A stretch of 64,000 nt of DNA from Nitrospirillum sp034653275. Lineage in GTDB: Bacteria > Pseudomonadota > Alphaproteobacteria > Azospirillales > Azospirillaceae. The position numbers were made by a program, and so were the translations under genes. The DNA lies in assembly GCF_034653275.1 (NCBI RefSeq), contig NZ_JAYEES010000004.1, positions 1,426,001 to 1,490,000 on the forward strand. Reading direction: 5' to 3'. Positions within the stretch are counted from its first letter, which is position 1, and every line of letters starts with the position of its first letter. This document shows positions 25,389 to 34,628 of this stretch, piece after piece. The notes beneath the pieces are model-generated. The model ran no database searches and was not told the origin of the DNA. It was given only the letters and a program-made list of their open reading frames with translations.

Positions 25389-26159
25389 ATGACCATTACC
25401 GTCGAACAGCGCGATAGCGTCGCGGTCGTCACTTTGAACCGGCCGGAAACCAAGAACGCCATCACCCAGGAAATGCGCCACCAGCTTTGGGAGGCGTTCG
25501 AGGCCATCGCCCTGGATCCGGCCATCCGCGCCGTCGTGCTGACCGGTGCCGGCGGAGAGTTTTGCTCCGGCATGGATGTGGGCAACCTGGGTCAGGGAGG
25601 GATCAACGGCTCGCTGGAGCGCATGCACACCCTGCACCGCATCGCCCGGGCCATCTACCACCTGAAAAAGCCCACCATCGCCGCCGTCCCCGGCATCTGC
25701 GTGGGCGTGGGTTGGGCCTACGCCCTATGCTGCGACATCATTCTGGTGTCGGAACGAGCCAAGTTCGCCCAGATCTTCCGCAATATCGGCCTGACCCCCG
25801 ACGGCGGTTCGGCCTGGCTGCTGCGCCAGCAGGTGGGTGCCATGCGGGCCAAGGAAATCGCCTATTCCGGCCGCATGATCCGGGCCGACGAGGCCGTGAG
25901 CCTGGGCCTGGCCCTGGAGAAGGTGGAGGGCGAGCGGTTGATGGACCGCGCGCTGGAGCTGGCGAATTCCTTCGCCGCCGGACCCACGGTGGCGCTGGGC
26001 CTGGCCAAGCGCCAGTTCGACCTGGCGGCCTCAAGCTCCTTCGACCAGTTCCTGGACATGGAATTCACCATGCAGCCTATCGCCAGCCGCACAGACGACC
26101 ATCACGAAGGCCTGACCGCCTTCCGCGAAAAGCGCCCACCGCAGTTCAAGGGGGCGTGA
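25389..26159 (+). CDS. Enoyl-CoA hydratase (crotonase family)
   Basis: A 256-residue crotonase behind an AGGAAAG site. The oxyanion motif FCSGMDVGN and the ICVGVGWAYAL region are visible. The usual catalytic Glu pair of true hydratases is not obvious in its normal context. It is the first gene of a tight three-gene set with DUF35 and a thiolase-like protein (4-bp gap and ATGA overlap), suggesting consecutive steps on one side chain: hydration, then aldol cleavage. Confidence 0.9.
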   Translation: MTITVEQRDSVAVVTLNRPETKNAITQEMRHQLWEAFEAIALDPAIRAVVLTGAGGEFCSGMDVGNLGQGGINGSLERMHTLHRIARAIYHLKKPTIAAVPGICVGVGWAYALCCDIILVSERAKFAQIFRNIGLTPDGGSAWLLRQQVGAMRAKEIAYSGRMIRADEAVSLGLALEKVEGERLMDRALELANSFAAGPTVALGLAKRQFDLAASSSFDQFLDMEFTMQPIASRTDDHHEGLTAFREKRPPQFKGA

Positions 26160-26163
26160 CGCC

Positions 26164-26523
26164 ATGGTGCATCCGGAAGAGGAGTGGCGGGCCTATCTGG
26201 CCCAGGGCCGCTTCATGATCCAGCGCAGCCGGTCGACCGGCTGCCATGTCTTCCACCCGCGCGTGGCCGAGCCCCGCACCGGCGCCCAGGACCTGGACTG
26301 GGTGGAGGCATCCGGTCAGGGCCGGGTCCATGCCGTCACGGTCGTCCGCAAGAAGGATCCGGCGGAGTCCTATAATGTGGTGCTGGTCGATCTGGCCGAA
26401 GGGCCGCGCCTGATGAGCCGCGTCATGGACGTCGCCGCCGACGCCGTGTGCATCGGCATGCCCGTCAAAGCCCGCATCGACATCCTGGGGGACCAGCCGA
26501 CGCTGGTTTTTGTGCCCGCATGA
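26164..26523 (+). CDS. DUF35-family OB-fold protein lacking the zinc-ribbon cysteines
   Basis: A 119-residue protein with the DUF35 layout: an N-terminal hairpin, a short ribbon segment (about 20-45) and a C-terminal OB-fold. Typical members bind zinc with four Cys in two CxxC knuckles. Here only C27 remains and the other positions are Arg, Ser and Pro residues. The gene overlaps the next thiolase-like gene by ATGA. DUF35 proteins act as CoA-binding partners of thiolase-like enzymes, including steroid side-chain aldolases. The same partnership is inferred here. Confidence 0.88.
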   Translation: MVHPEEEWRAYLAQGRFMIQRSRSTGCHVFHPRVAEPRTGAQDLDWVEASGQGRVHAVTVVRKKDPAESYNVVLVDLAEGPRLMSRVMDVAADAVCIGMPVKARIDILGDQPTLVFVPA

Positions 26524-27680
26524 TCTTCAAACATGGGTTCCCCCGCGGCAAGACCGCCATCGTCGGCGCCGCCACCTTCGGCATCGGCCGATGCCCCGGC
26601 GTGGCAGCGGTGGACATGGCCGCACAAGCGTCCCTGATGGCGCTGGCCGACGCCGGTCTGACCCTGGCCGATGTCGACGCCGTCTACACCTCCGCCCCCT
26701 ATGAAGCCCTGGGCGGCATGGAACTGGTCGAGTACCTCGGCATCCAGACCAAAGTCACGGACTGCAACCGCACCGGCGGCTCCGCCTTCGAGGTCTATGT
26801 GCAGCAGGCGGCCCTGGCGCTGAACGCCGGCCTGATCGACTGTGCCCTGATCGCTTATGGTTCCAACCCCGCCAGCGTGCCGCCCAAGGCGGTGGGCATG
26901 ACCCGCCCTTCCCCCTGGGAAGCACCCTACCAGCCGCTGGCGCCCATCTCCTCCTATGCCCTGGCCGCCAGCCGGCACATGCACCTGTATGGCACGACGC
27001 GGCAGCATCTGGCGGAGGTGGCCGTGGCGGCCCGGCGTTGGGCCCAGCTGAACCCGGAGGCCGCCGCGCGAGACCCGCTGTCGATCGACGACGTGCTGGG
27101 CGCCCGCATGGTGTCGGATCCGTTGAGCGTGCGCGACTGCTGCCTGTTCAACGACGGCGCCGCCGCCATCGTCATGGTCCGCGCCGACCGGGCGCAACAC
27201 TGCCGGAAGGCCCCGATCGCCGTGCTGGGCGCCGCCCATGCCGTGACCCACCGCGAAATCTCCGGCATGCCGGACCTGACCGTCACCGGCGCCGCGCGAT
27301 CCGGCGCCCAAGCGTACGCCCAGGCGAAGGTGCGGCCGCGCGAGATCGACTTGGTCATGGTCTACGACGCCTTCACCATCACCCCCATCCTCTTTCTGGA
27401 GGATCTGGGCTTCTGCCCCAAGGGTGAGGGCGGCCGCTTCGTCGCCGATGGCGCGATCGCGCCGGGCGGGCAGTTGGCCGTCAACACCAACGGCGGCGGC
27501 CTGTCCTGCGTCCACCCCGGAATGTACGGTCTGTTCCTGCTGGTCGAGGCGGTGCGCCAATTGCGCGGCGAGACGGGGGAACGCCAAGTGGCGGACGCCC
27601 ACCTAGCGCTGGCCCACGGCAATGGTGGCGTGCTGTCCAGCCAGGCCACCGTCGTGCTGGGTACGGCCGCCACCCTATAA
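26520..27680 (+). CDS. Thiolase-like protein (lipid-transfer/SCP-x thiolase family), probable retro-aldolase partner of DUF35
   Basis: A 386-residue thiolase-fold protein. The nucleophilic Cys of true thiolases is replaced in the GGSAF segment at 86-90, the NEAF motif reads YDAFTI, and a His remains in HGNGG near the end. Such degenerate thiolases with an adjacent DUF35 protein act as aldolases in steroid side-chain degradation. This gene overlaps its DUF35 partner by ATGA. The start at 26520 comes from that overlap and from the family N-terminus; the frame upstream lies inside the DUF35 gene. Confidence 0.88.
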   Translation: MIFKHGFPRGKTAIVGAATFGIGRCPGVAAVDMAAQASLMALADAGLTLADVDAVYTSAPYEALGGMELVEYLGIQTKVTDCNRTGGSAFEVYVQQAALALNAGLIDCALIAYGSNPASVPPKAVGMTRPSPWEAPYQPLAPISSYALAASRHMHLYGTTRQHLAEVAVAARRWAQLNPEAAARDPLSIDDVLGARMVSDPLSVRDCCLFNDGAAAIVMVRADRAQHCRKAPIAVLGAAHAVTHREISGMPDLTVTGAARSGAQAYAQAKVRPREIDLVMVYDAFTITPILFLEDLGFCPKGEGGRFVADGAIAPGGQLAVNTNGGGLSCVHPGMYGLFLLVEAVRQLRGETGERQVADAHLALAHGNGGVLSSQATVVLGTAATL

Positions 27681-27693
27681 CCGCCCTGGGGGG

Positions 27694-28911
27694 CTAGCGG
27701 GGGTAGCGGCCCAGCAGCAGGTAGGTGAACGACGCCACCAGGAAGCAAGCGGCGGCGGCGCCCAAGGCTGGGTTGTAGCCGCCGAGCCGGTCATATAGCT
27801 GGCCGATGAGCATGGCGCCGGCGGCGGAGCAGACACCGGTGGCCAGCACGGTCAGGCCATAGATGGCGGAGAACGCCTGCATGCCGAAGTAGCGGGCGAT
27901 CATGTAGCCGATGAGGTCGATCTCCGCCCCCTGGGCCAGACCGATCAGCACGACCGCGATGGCAGCCACGCCGGCACCCGGCGCCGCCAGCGACATCAGC
28001 ACGGCACAACCCGCCACCGGCCCCATGGTGAACAGAAAGCCCAGGATGGGGGCCCAGACCCGGTCGACGATGGCCCCGGTGATCAACGTGCCCAGGAAGG
28101 TTGAAACGGCAAGCAGGCTCAGCAGGCTGGCGGCGGTCGCCGGTTCGACGCCCTTCGATATCAGCAGGGGCTGCATCTGGGTCAGCAGGCCCACCGCCGG
28201 ACCGTAGGTCAGGCCGGCTGCCAGGCATATCAGCAGGATGCGCCGGTTGCGCAGCAGGCTGGGCCACATCCGCCAGCCGGTGGCCCCGGCCGCCTCCCGC
28301 CGCTCCTCCACCGCCGTGCGCCGGTCGGAGACCAAGGCCCAGCTGACGGGCCAGCCCAACAGCAGGATGACGGCGCCCAGGGTGTAGAAGCCGCCGGTGT
28401 AGCCCCAGCGATGGATGGCGCCGTAGACCGCCATGGGCAGGACGGCGCCGGCAACCGCCAGACCCAGGCGTGACACCGCCAGGGCCAAGCCACGGGATTG
28501 CCGGAACCAGCTGGTGACCGCCCGCGTATATGACAGGCCCGTTGTCGCCATGCCCGTCAGCACCAGCAAGGACATGGCGATGTAATAATGGGTGATGGAC
28601 GGGGTCAGGTTGGCCAGGACGGCGTAGAACAGGCCGACGACGCCAATCGCCGGCAACAATACGCGCCGCACCCCATGGGCATCCACCAGGGTGCCGATGG
28701 CGGGGGCCAGCAGGGCCGCCACCAGGTTGGCGTTATGGGACAGGGCCTGCTGCCCCCGCGTCCACCCGAAGGCTTGCTCCAACGGCTGGACGAACAGGCT
28801 GGCCACGAAGGGGAAGGCGGAATAGCCGCAGGCCATGCCGATGCCGGCCCCAACCACCACGCGCCAATGGTCGCGCCATTCTTGCCGGGCCGCTGGCGTC
28901 AAATATTCCAT
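27694..28911 (-). CDS. MFS transporter
   Basis: A 405-residue hydrophobic protein with about 12 predicted membrane spans and a cytoplasmic basic loop near the middle (DRRTAVEERREAAG). Motif A-like DAHGVRR lies between spans 2 and 3. It resembles monocarboxylate/oxalate-formate-type carriers of the MFS. It is encoded at the end of a leftward catabolic block, 152 bp past a crotonase, and probably imports the acid substrate or exports an intermediate. The ATG at 28911 begins a normal N-terminus; an upstream in-frame extension is Arg-rich and not membrane-like. Confidence 0.9.
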   Translation of the reverse strand: MEYLTPAARQEWRDHWRVVVGAGIGMACGYSAFPFVASLFVQPLEQAFGWTRGQQALSHNANLVAALLAPAIGTLVDAHGVRRVLLPAIGVVGLFYAVLANLTPSITHYYIAMSLLVLTGMATTGLSYTRAVTSWFRQSRGLALAVSRLGLAVAGAVLPMAVYGAIHRWGYTGGFYTLGAVILLLGWPVSWALVSDRRTAVEERREAAGATGWRMWPSLLRNRRILLICLAAGLTYGPAVGLLTQMQPLLISKGVEPATAASLLSLLAVSTFLGTLITGAIVDRVWAPILGFLFTMGPVAGCAVLMSLAAPGAGVAAIAVVLIGLAQGAEIDLIGYMIARYFGMQAFSAIYGLTVLATGVCSAAGAMLIGQLYDRLGGYNPALGAAAACFLVASFTYLLLGRYPR

Positions 28912-29063
28912 GATCCAATGCCTTTTTTGGGTGCCCTCAAACGCCGGGCGCCGGCAACCACCGGCGTGGCTGATCCTCGGTTTCCAGTCCGCTACGCTTC
29001 CCGGAAACCTCCGGCGGCGCCAGTCGGGGCCCATCGCGGCATGCGTCCCTTATGCCGCTGGCG

Positions 29064-29990
29064 CTATTCAGCCTGTCCTCGCGCCCGCAGGCGCACCCGG
29101 CCGTCACCGAAGGGAGCGTCACGCTGCCTCAGCGCCTCTTTCAAGCCGCTCTCCGCCATATCTTGACGGAAGCGGCGGCGGCGGGGCCCCTGGGAGAGGT
29201 GGGCGCGTGCATCCAGCTCTGCGGCGAAGCGTTGCGCCGTGCGGGCGCCGGCCAGTTCCAACTGCAGGTTCACCACCCGCTTGTGGGTGGCCAGGATCGC
29301 CGCATCCACATGCGCGATGCGCCGGGCCAGGGCCAGGGCCTCCTCCGCCAACCGGTCCGCCGGGTATGACTCCAGCGCCAGCCCGATACGGGCCGCATCC
29401 AGCCCCGACAGCGTGTCGCCGGTGAACAGCATGCGTTTGGCCCACTGCGGCCCGCAGTGATAAAGCCAGAGATTGGTGGGTGGGGTGCCATTGGCCCGAG
29501 CCGCCGGGAAGCCGATCTTGGCATCGTCGGCGACGATGACGAGATCGCAGGAAAACGCGAGGTCCGTGCCGCCGGCCAGGCAGTTGCCCTGGACCTCGGC
29601 CACCACCGGCTTGTGCAAGTCCAGCAGGATCAGGGTGAGATCCTGCTGGCGCGCCAGGTTCCAGATGTCGTCGTCCAAGGTACCGGCGCGGGTACGGTAC
29701 TGCGCGGGATCATAGGAAAGTGTCGCCTCCCCACCCGCGCCCCCTGGCCCACCGTAGCTGCCCATCAAGTCATAGCCGGCGCAGAAGTCACGGCCGGCGC
29801 CGCGCAGCAGGATGACATTCACGTCAACCCTATCGTCCGCCTCAAGCAGCGCCTGGCGGAACTCCTCCAGCATCTGGGCACTCAGCGCGTTACGCTTCTC
29901 CGGCCGATTCAGCGTGATCGTCGCCACACCTTCGGCGACGTCGAACAGCAGGGTTTCGGCCGACTTCAGCCACTTGCGCTGGTCTCTCAT
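29064..29990 (-). CDS. Enoyl-CoA hydratase/crotonase-family protein
   Basis: A 308-residue crotonase, longer than usual because of a Gly-rich insertion at about residues 78-90 and a charged C-terminal tail (Arg-rich, about 40 residues). The motifs DFCAGYDLMG and GNCLAGGTDLAF form the oxyanion hole. It starts behind a GGGAGAAGAAGA purine tract, 37 bp after the fused ACAD, and is the last enzyme of that leftward operon before the MFS gene. Confidence 0.9.
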   Translation of the reverse strand: MRDQRKWLKSAETLLFDVAEGVATITLNRPEKRNALSAQMLEEFRQALLEADDRVDVNVILLRGAGRDFCAGYDLMGSYGGPGGAGGEATLSYDPAQYRTRAGTLDDDIWNLARQQDLTLILLDLHKPVVAEVQGNCLAGGTDLAFSCDLVIVADDAKIGFPAARANGTPPTNLWLYHCGPQWAKRMLFTGDTLSGLDAARIGLALESYPADRLAEEALALARRIAHVDAAILATHKRVVNLQLELAGARTAQRFAAELDARAHLSQGPRRRRFRQDMAESGLKEALRQRDAPFGDGRVRLRARGQAE

Positions 29991-30017
29991 TCTTCTTCTC
30001 CCGCCTTCTCCCGCTTA

Positions 30018-30043
30018 GGGGCTGCCATCAGCGCGGCAGCCCC
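30018..30043 (-). terminator. Hairpin at the end of the fused ACAD gene
   Basis: A perfect 9-bp stem (GGGGCTGCC and GGCAGCCCC) with an 8-nt loop that includes the ACAD stop codon. No T-run follows on either strand, so it may protect mRNA or attenuate rather than terminate. Confidence 0.3.
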
Positions 30044-32328
30044 AGGACCCGTTCCGCCACAATGTTTTTCAGGACTTCGTTAGTGCCGCCAGCGATGGTC
30101 CAGGCGTAGCTCCAGAGATAGGAGTCATAAGGACCGATCGCCTGGTTGCCGTCCCCCGTCGGCCGGGGCCGCACCACCTGTTCCGCCACGCCCGCCCGGT
30201 CCACCAGGAAGGCGGCGTGTTCGTGCAGGAGTTCGGAGTAGAGCAGCTTCACGTACATCGGCAGGGGGGACGTCCCCATGTGCGGATCGGCAGCCACCTC
30301 GGCCATCATCTCGCGGATGATCCGCCGCACCGCCAGCAGCCGGCCATAGTGGTCCATGAAGGTGCGCCGATGGGCGGCGTCCGACCACCAACCGACCTCC
30401 CCCGCGCCTGCCGTCAGCAGCACCCCCTCCATGGCGAAGCGCAGACGCTCCGCCAGATCGACGATGATCAGCCCACGCTCCGCCGACAGGGTCGCCTGGG
30501 CGATGCGCCAGCCGTCGCCCTCGGCGCCGATCAGGTTCTCCGCGGGGATCTCCACCTCATCCAAGAACAGCTCGCAGAACTCCGCCCCGCCATTGATCTG
30601 GCGGATGGGACGGCGGATCACGCCGGGGCTGGCCATGTCCATGATGAAATAGGAAATGCCGGCCTGTTTCTTCGGCGCCTGCGGGTCCGTGCGCGCCAGC
30701 AGCAGGCAATAGCGGGCATGCATGGCGTAGGAGGACCAAACCTTCTGCCCGCTGACAATGTAGACGACACGGCCGTCCGCCAGGGTCCGTTTCTCCGCCC
30801 GCGTGCGCAGGCTGGCGAGGTCCGATCCGGCGCCGGGCTCGGAGAAGCCCTGGCACCAGACCTCACCCCGATCACGCACGCCGGTGAGATAGCGCTCCTG
30901 CTGTGCCGGCGTGCCGTAAGCGAACAAGGTGGCGGGCAAATGGAACAGGGAGACGGTGAACACGTCCGGCCGGGGCGCGTCGGCACGCGCCAACTCCTCA
31001 TTCAGGATGACCGCGTGGGAAAGCGGCAGCTCCTCTCCACCCCAGGACTTCGGCCAGTGCGGCGTGGCCAAGCCGGCCTTTTTCAATTCCCCGAACCACC
31101 ACTGCTGGAAGGCGACATACCCCTCCTCGCTGGCCCCGGTCAGGCGTTGCTTCCAGTCGTCCGGCACCACGGATGCCAGCCAAGACCGCACCGCCGCCCG
31201 GAACGCCTCCGGATCGGCAACGTGATCCAGCGGGCGCGGCGTCACCGCCAGGGTCGTCGTCGCTGCCGGCGGCACACTGACCAACGCGGCGGCCGCCAAA
31301 TCCAGCGCCACATCGTCCCCGCCGAAGAGCACCCGGTTCAGGCGGGCGCGCTTCAGGTACAGGTGGATGTCCAGTTCCCAGGTGAAGCCGATGCCGCCAT
31401 GCAGCTGCACGGCGTCGTCGGCGACAGCGACATAGGCGGCATTCGCGCTGGCCCGCGCCAGTTGGGCCAAGCCCAAGGCCTGGTCCTCGTCTCCGTCCGC
31501 CGACAACGCCTGGGCCACCAGCGCGCGGGCCACCTCCAGGCGCAGCTTGTGGTCGGCGACACGGTGCTTCAGGGCCTGGAAGCGGCCGATGGGCTGATCG
31601 AACTGCGTGCGGACCTTCAGATAGTCGATGGTCTTTTCCAGCACAGCGGCGGCACCGCCCAGGCTGTCGCACGCAAGCGCCAGGGCCGCGTGGCGGTCGG
31701 CCACCGCTTGATGGACGGGCAGCAGGTGCACCGCCACATCGCGCAACACCAGATGCGCTAAGCCGCGTGTGTGGTCCACGGTAGCCACGGGGGTCACCGT
31801 CACGCCCGGCGCGTCGCGCGCGACCAGTGCCAGACGGCCGCCCTTCAGACCCAGCAAGAAAACATCCGCCGACTCGCCATTCAGGATATGGCCGACCTCA
31901 CCGGTCAGGTGCTCACCCGCCAGCCGAGTAGTGGGCGCATAGGCCGCGAACACCTCTCCGGACACCAGTCCCGGAAGCCAGCGGTCCCGTACGGCTTCCG
32001 GTGCACGGCCCAGGACATCCGCCACCAACAGCGTGGACAGCAGGGGAATGGGCGCCGTGCGCCGGCCCAGTTCCTCGTGCAGGACGGCCAGCGCCTCCAG
32101 GCCCAGACCCAGACCGCCATCGGCCTGCGCGACCGCCAGGCCGGGCCAGCCCAGGGACGCGACCGTCGCCGCCAATCCCCTGTCGTGGAGACAGCCTGCC
32201 GTCATGCCCCCCTTGACCTCGGCGGCGATCCGGTTGACGTGGGTGTGGATCCGGGCGCTATCCGTCTCACGTGCCAGGACATCGCGGATGCTGGTGCGCA
32301 ATTCCGCCAGGTCGATGGTGTCGCTCAT
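30028..32328 (-). CDS. Fused double acyl-CoA dehydrogenase (FadE34-like architecture)
   Basis: A 766-residue protein made of two ACAD domains. The N-terminal half (about 1-370) resembles the small partner: it has RTQFDQPIGRFQALKHR and LHGGIGFTWE. The C-terminal half (about 385-766) resembles the large partner: it has WCQGFSEPGAGSDLASLR and ends TIAGGTNEVLKNIVAERVLG. This joins in one chain what neighbouring genes encode as pairs. In mycobacteria a fused ACAD of this kind works on steroid side-chain CoA esters; substrate here is inferred. The ATG at 32328 overlaps the upstream ACAD stop by ATGA; a GTG 12 nt earlier is possible. Confidence 0.92.
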   Translation of the reverse strand: MSDTIDLAELRTSIRDVLARETDSARIHTHVNRIAAEVKGGMTAGCLHDRGLAATVASLGWPGLAVAQADGGLGLGLEALAVLHEELGRRTAPIPLLSTLLVADVLGRAPEAVRDRWLPGLVSGEVFAAYAPTTRLAGEHLTGEVGHILNGESADVFLLGLKGGRLALVARDAPGVTVTPVATVDHTRGLAHLVLRDVAVHLLPVHQAVADRHAALALACDSLGGAAAVLEKTIDYLKVRTQFDQPIGRFQALKHRVADHKLRLEVARALVAQALSADGDEDQALGLAQLARASANAAYVAVADDAVQLHGGIGFTWELDIHLYLKRARLNRVLFGGDDVALDLAAAALVSVPPAATTTLAVTPRPLDHVADPEAFRAAVRSWLASVVPDDWKQRLTGASEEGYVAFQQWWFGELKKAGLATPHWPKSWGGEELPLSHAVILNEELARADAPRPDVFTVSLFHLPATLFAYGTPAQQERYLTGVRDRGEVWCQGFSEPGAGSDLASLRTRAEKRTLADGRVVYIVSGQKVWSSYAMHARYCLLLARTDPQAPKKQAGISYFIMDMASPGVIRRPIRQINGGAEFCELFLDEVEIPAENLIGAEGDGWRIAQATLSAERGLIIVDLAERLRFAMEGVLLTAGAGEVGWWSDAAHRRTFMDHYGRLLAVRRIIREMMAEVAADPHMGTSPLPMYVKLLYSELLHEHAAFLVDRAGVAEQVVRPRPTGDGNQAIGPYDSYLWSYAWTIAGGTNEVLKNIVAERVLGLPR

Positions 32329-33425
32329 GCCAGGGCCCACCCCATGTCGATAAAGCGCCGGCGCTGGTCGCCGGCGTTCCCCAGCCAGGCGGACAGCGTC
32401 AGGGCCCGTTTGACGTAGAGGCCCAGGTCATGCTCGTCGGTGAAGCCGATGGCGCCGTGCAACTGGATGGCATCCCGGGCCACCCGGCAGGCGGTGTCGC
32501 TGCAGCGCCCCTTGGCCCGCACCGCCGCCAGCGGAAGGGTGGCGGGGTCACCGCTGGTGGACAGTCCGAACTGCAGGGCGGCGATCGCCCGTTCCTTGTC
32601 GATGTAGAGATCAACCGCCTTGTGCTGCAGCGCCTGGAATGAGCCGATCAGCTGATCGTACTGCTTGCGGATGCCCATATAGTCCAGGGTCATCGCCAGC
32701 ATTCTCTCCGACAGCCCCAACAGGCCAGCGGCGGCCACGATGCGGGTCTCATCCAAGGCCCGGGCGATGGCGGCCTCGGCCGTCGCCGGCGTGGCCGCAA
32801 CGTCCTGGGGACTCACCACCACGTCGGCCAGCGTGACCTGGCCCAGGGGGGTGTCATCCGCCCGCCAGAGATGGGTGCCGGTCACGCCGGCCTTGTCAGC
32901 GGGCACAGCGAATAAGCGCACGCCGTCAGGCGCCGCGGCCGGCACCAGGACGTGGGTAGCGGAAACGCCGCCGGCGACGGAGGTGGCATGGCCGGAAAGG
33001 CGCCAGCCGCCAGCGGATGCGGCAGCCGCCACCGACGGCCGGGTACAGTTAAGGTCCAGAGCCAGGGCGGGAAGGCAAGCACCTGTCGGCACCTGGGGCA
33101 GCAGTGCCGCCCGCGCCGGACCATCGCCGTGGACCAGGGCCCGGGCGCCCAGGACGGCGAAGGGCAGCAAGGGATCGCCCATCAGGCCCTTTTCCAGTTC
33201 CCGCACCACGGCCGCCATCTCGGCCAGGCCCAGGCCGATGCCGCCATCGTCCTCCGGCACCAGGATGCCCAGCCAGCCCAGCTCGGTCAGCAGGGCCAGA
33301 TGGACGGGGTCGTAACCCGGAACGCTGCCCCGCCGGGACCGCACGCCCGCGGGACCGGAACCATCCGCGACCAGCCGCTGGGCACCGGCCGTCAGCTCGG
33401 CGATGATGTCGTTTTGCGCCGTCAT
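32325..33425 (-). CDS. Acyl-CoA dehydrogenase, small-partner type
   Basis: A 366-residue divergent ACAD. Conserved C-terminal elements are RKQYDQLIGSFQALQHK and LHGAIGFTDEHDLGLY; the middle domain is degenerate and Ala/Gly-rich. It starts 8 bp after the larger ACAD and ends inside the start of the fused ACAD. The ATG at 33425 is chosen over a GTG at 33437. It probably forms a heteromer with the upstream large ACAD. Confidence 0.9.
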   Translation of the reverse strand: MTAQNDIIAELTAGAQRLVADGSGPAGVRSRRGSVPGYDPVHLALLTELGWLGILVPEDDGGIGLGLAEMAAVVRELEKGLMGDPLLPFAVLGARALVHGDGPARAALLPQVPTGACLPALALDLNCTRPSVAAAASAGGWRLSGHATSVAGGVSATHVLVPAAAPDGVRLFAVPADKAGVTGTHLWRADDTPLGQVTLADVVVSPQDVAATPATAEAAIARALDETRIVAAAGLLGLSERMLAMTLDYMGIRKQYDQLIGSFQALQHKAVDLYIDKERAIAALQFGLSTSGDPATLPLAAVRAKGRCSDTACRVARDAIQLHGAIGFTDEHDLGLYVKRALTLSAWLGNAGDQRRRFIDMGWALA

Positions 33426-33433
33426 GGCCTGTC

Positions 33434-34597
33434 TCACGCGGGCAGGCCAAGCACGCGCTTGGCCAGGATGTTGCGATGAATTTGCACCGTGCCGCCGTAA
33501 ATCATGGGGGCCCGCGCCGTCAGGTAATCGCGCAGCAGGTCAGCCTCTCCCCGGAAAACGGGGCCATCAGCGAAGGGCGCCGCGCCCGACAGGCCGCCCT
33601 GCTCCCCCGCGATCTCCAGCGTCAGCTCGGTGATGCGGGCATAGGTCTCGGTCGCCACGATCTTCAGGGTGGAAACCTCAAAGCCAAAGCTGTGCCCCGC
33701 GCGGATTTCCTGGGCCAGGCGTTCATACATCTCGCTGTTGTCCGCCAGGTCCAACTGCAGCTGGGCGATGCGGTCGATGATGGCCGGGTCGCGGTCCCGG
33801 CCCGCCAGCCGGGCCACCCGCACCAGCCGGTCCATGGCCTGGCGCCCCATGTGGGGCGACCCGGCCCAGACCCGCTCGAACCCCAGTAGGGACTGCGCCA
33901 CCCGCCAACCGTTGTTGAGGCCGCCCACCAGGTTGGCGGCGGGGGCCCGCACATCGTCCAGGAACACCTCGGCGAATTCGGCATCGCCGTTGACGGTCAC
34001 GATGGGTTTCACCGTGACGCCCGGCTGGTTCATGTCCACCAGGATGAAGCTGATGCCGGCCTGTTTCTTCACCGTCTTGTCGGTGCGTGTCAGGACGAAG
34101 ATGTGATTGGCATCGACGGCGCCGGAGGTCCAAATCTTATGGCCGTTGAGGATGAACGTATCGCCCTCAAGGTGCGCCTCAGTCCTCAAACCCGCCAGGT
34201 CCGATCCGGCGCCCGGCTCCGAGAATCCCTGGCACCACAGATCCTCGCCCGACAGGATGCGGGGAAGATAATGGGACACCTGCTCCGGCGTGCCGTGGGC
34301 CAGCAGCACCGGCCCCACGTTCAGCACGCCCTGCTCCATAACGCGCGAGATGCCCGCGCGCGCCCATTCCTCCAGATAAATCAGGTGCTTGGCCGGCTTC
34401 AGCGCCATGCCGCCGTGTTCGGCCGGCCAGCCAGGCGCGAGCCAACCGTGTTCCGCCATGGCCTGGTACCAGCCCCGGGCCTGGGCCCAGCGCACATGCT
34501 CCTCCCCCCGCCGCAGCTCGGGCGGGCAGTGCGCCTTGATGAAATCACGGGCCGCCTGTCGGAACGCCTCGTCGGACAGCGCATTCCAGTCGCGCAT
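33434..34597 (-). CDS. Acyl-CoA dehydrogenase, large-partner type
   Basis: A 387-residue ACAD with WCQGFSEPGAGSDLAGLR in the flavin-contacting middle domain and the ending MIYGGTVQIHRNILAKRVLG. The position of the medium-chain catalytic Glu is Gly. An ATG at 34597 has a GAGGA site 5 nt upstream and is preferred to one at 34609 with none. It heads the run of three adjacent ACAD genes and sits 31 bp below folE. Confidence 0.91.
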   Translation of the reverse strand: MRDWNALSDEAFRQAARDFIKAHCPPELRRGEEHVRWAQARGWYQAMAEHGWLAPGWPAEHGGMALKPAKHLIYLEEWARAGISRVMEQGVLNVGPVLLAHGTPEQVSHYLPRILSGEDLWCQGFSEPGAGSDLAGLRTEAHLEGDTFILNGHKIWTSGAVDANHIFVLTRTDKTVKKQAGISFILVDMNQPGVTVKPIVTVNGDAEFAEVFLDDVRAPAANLVGGLNNGWRVAQSLLGFERVWAGSPHMGRQAMDRLVRVARLAGRDRDPAIIDRIAQLQLDLADNSEMYERLAQEIRAGHSFGFEVSTLKIVATETYARITELTLEIAGEQGGLSGAAPFADGPVFRGEADLLRDYLTARAPMIYGGTVQIHRNILAKRVLGLPA

Positions 34598-34628
34598 CTT
34601 CTTCCTCATGAATAGCGGGGCCGGGGCG

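Noticed and set aside
30217..31761. A 514-codon open frame on the plus strand
   Set aside because: It is the antisense of the fused ACAD; composition is His/Gln/Arg-rich, typical of shadow frames.
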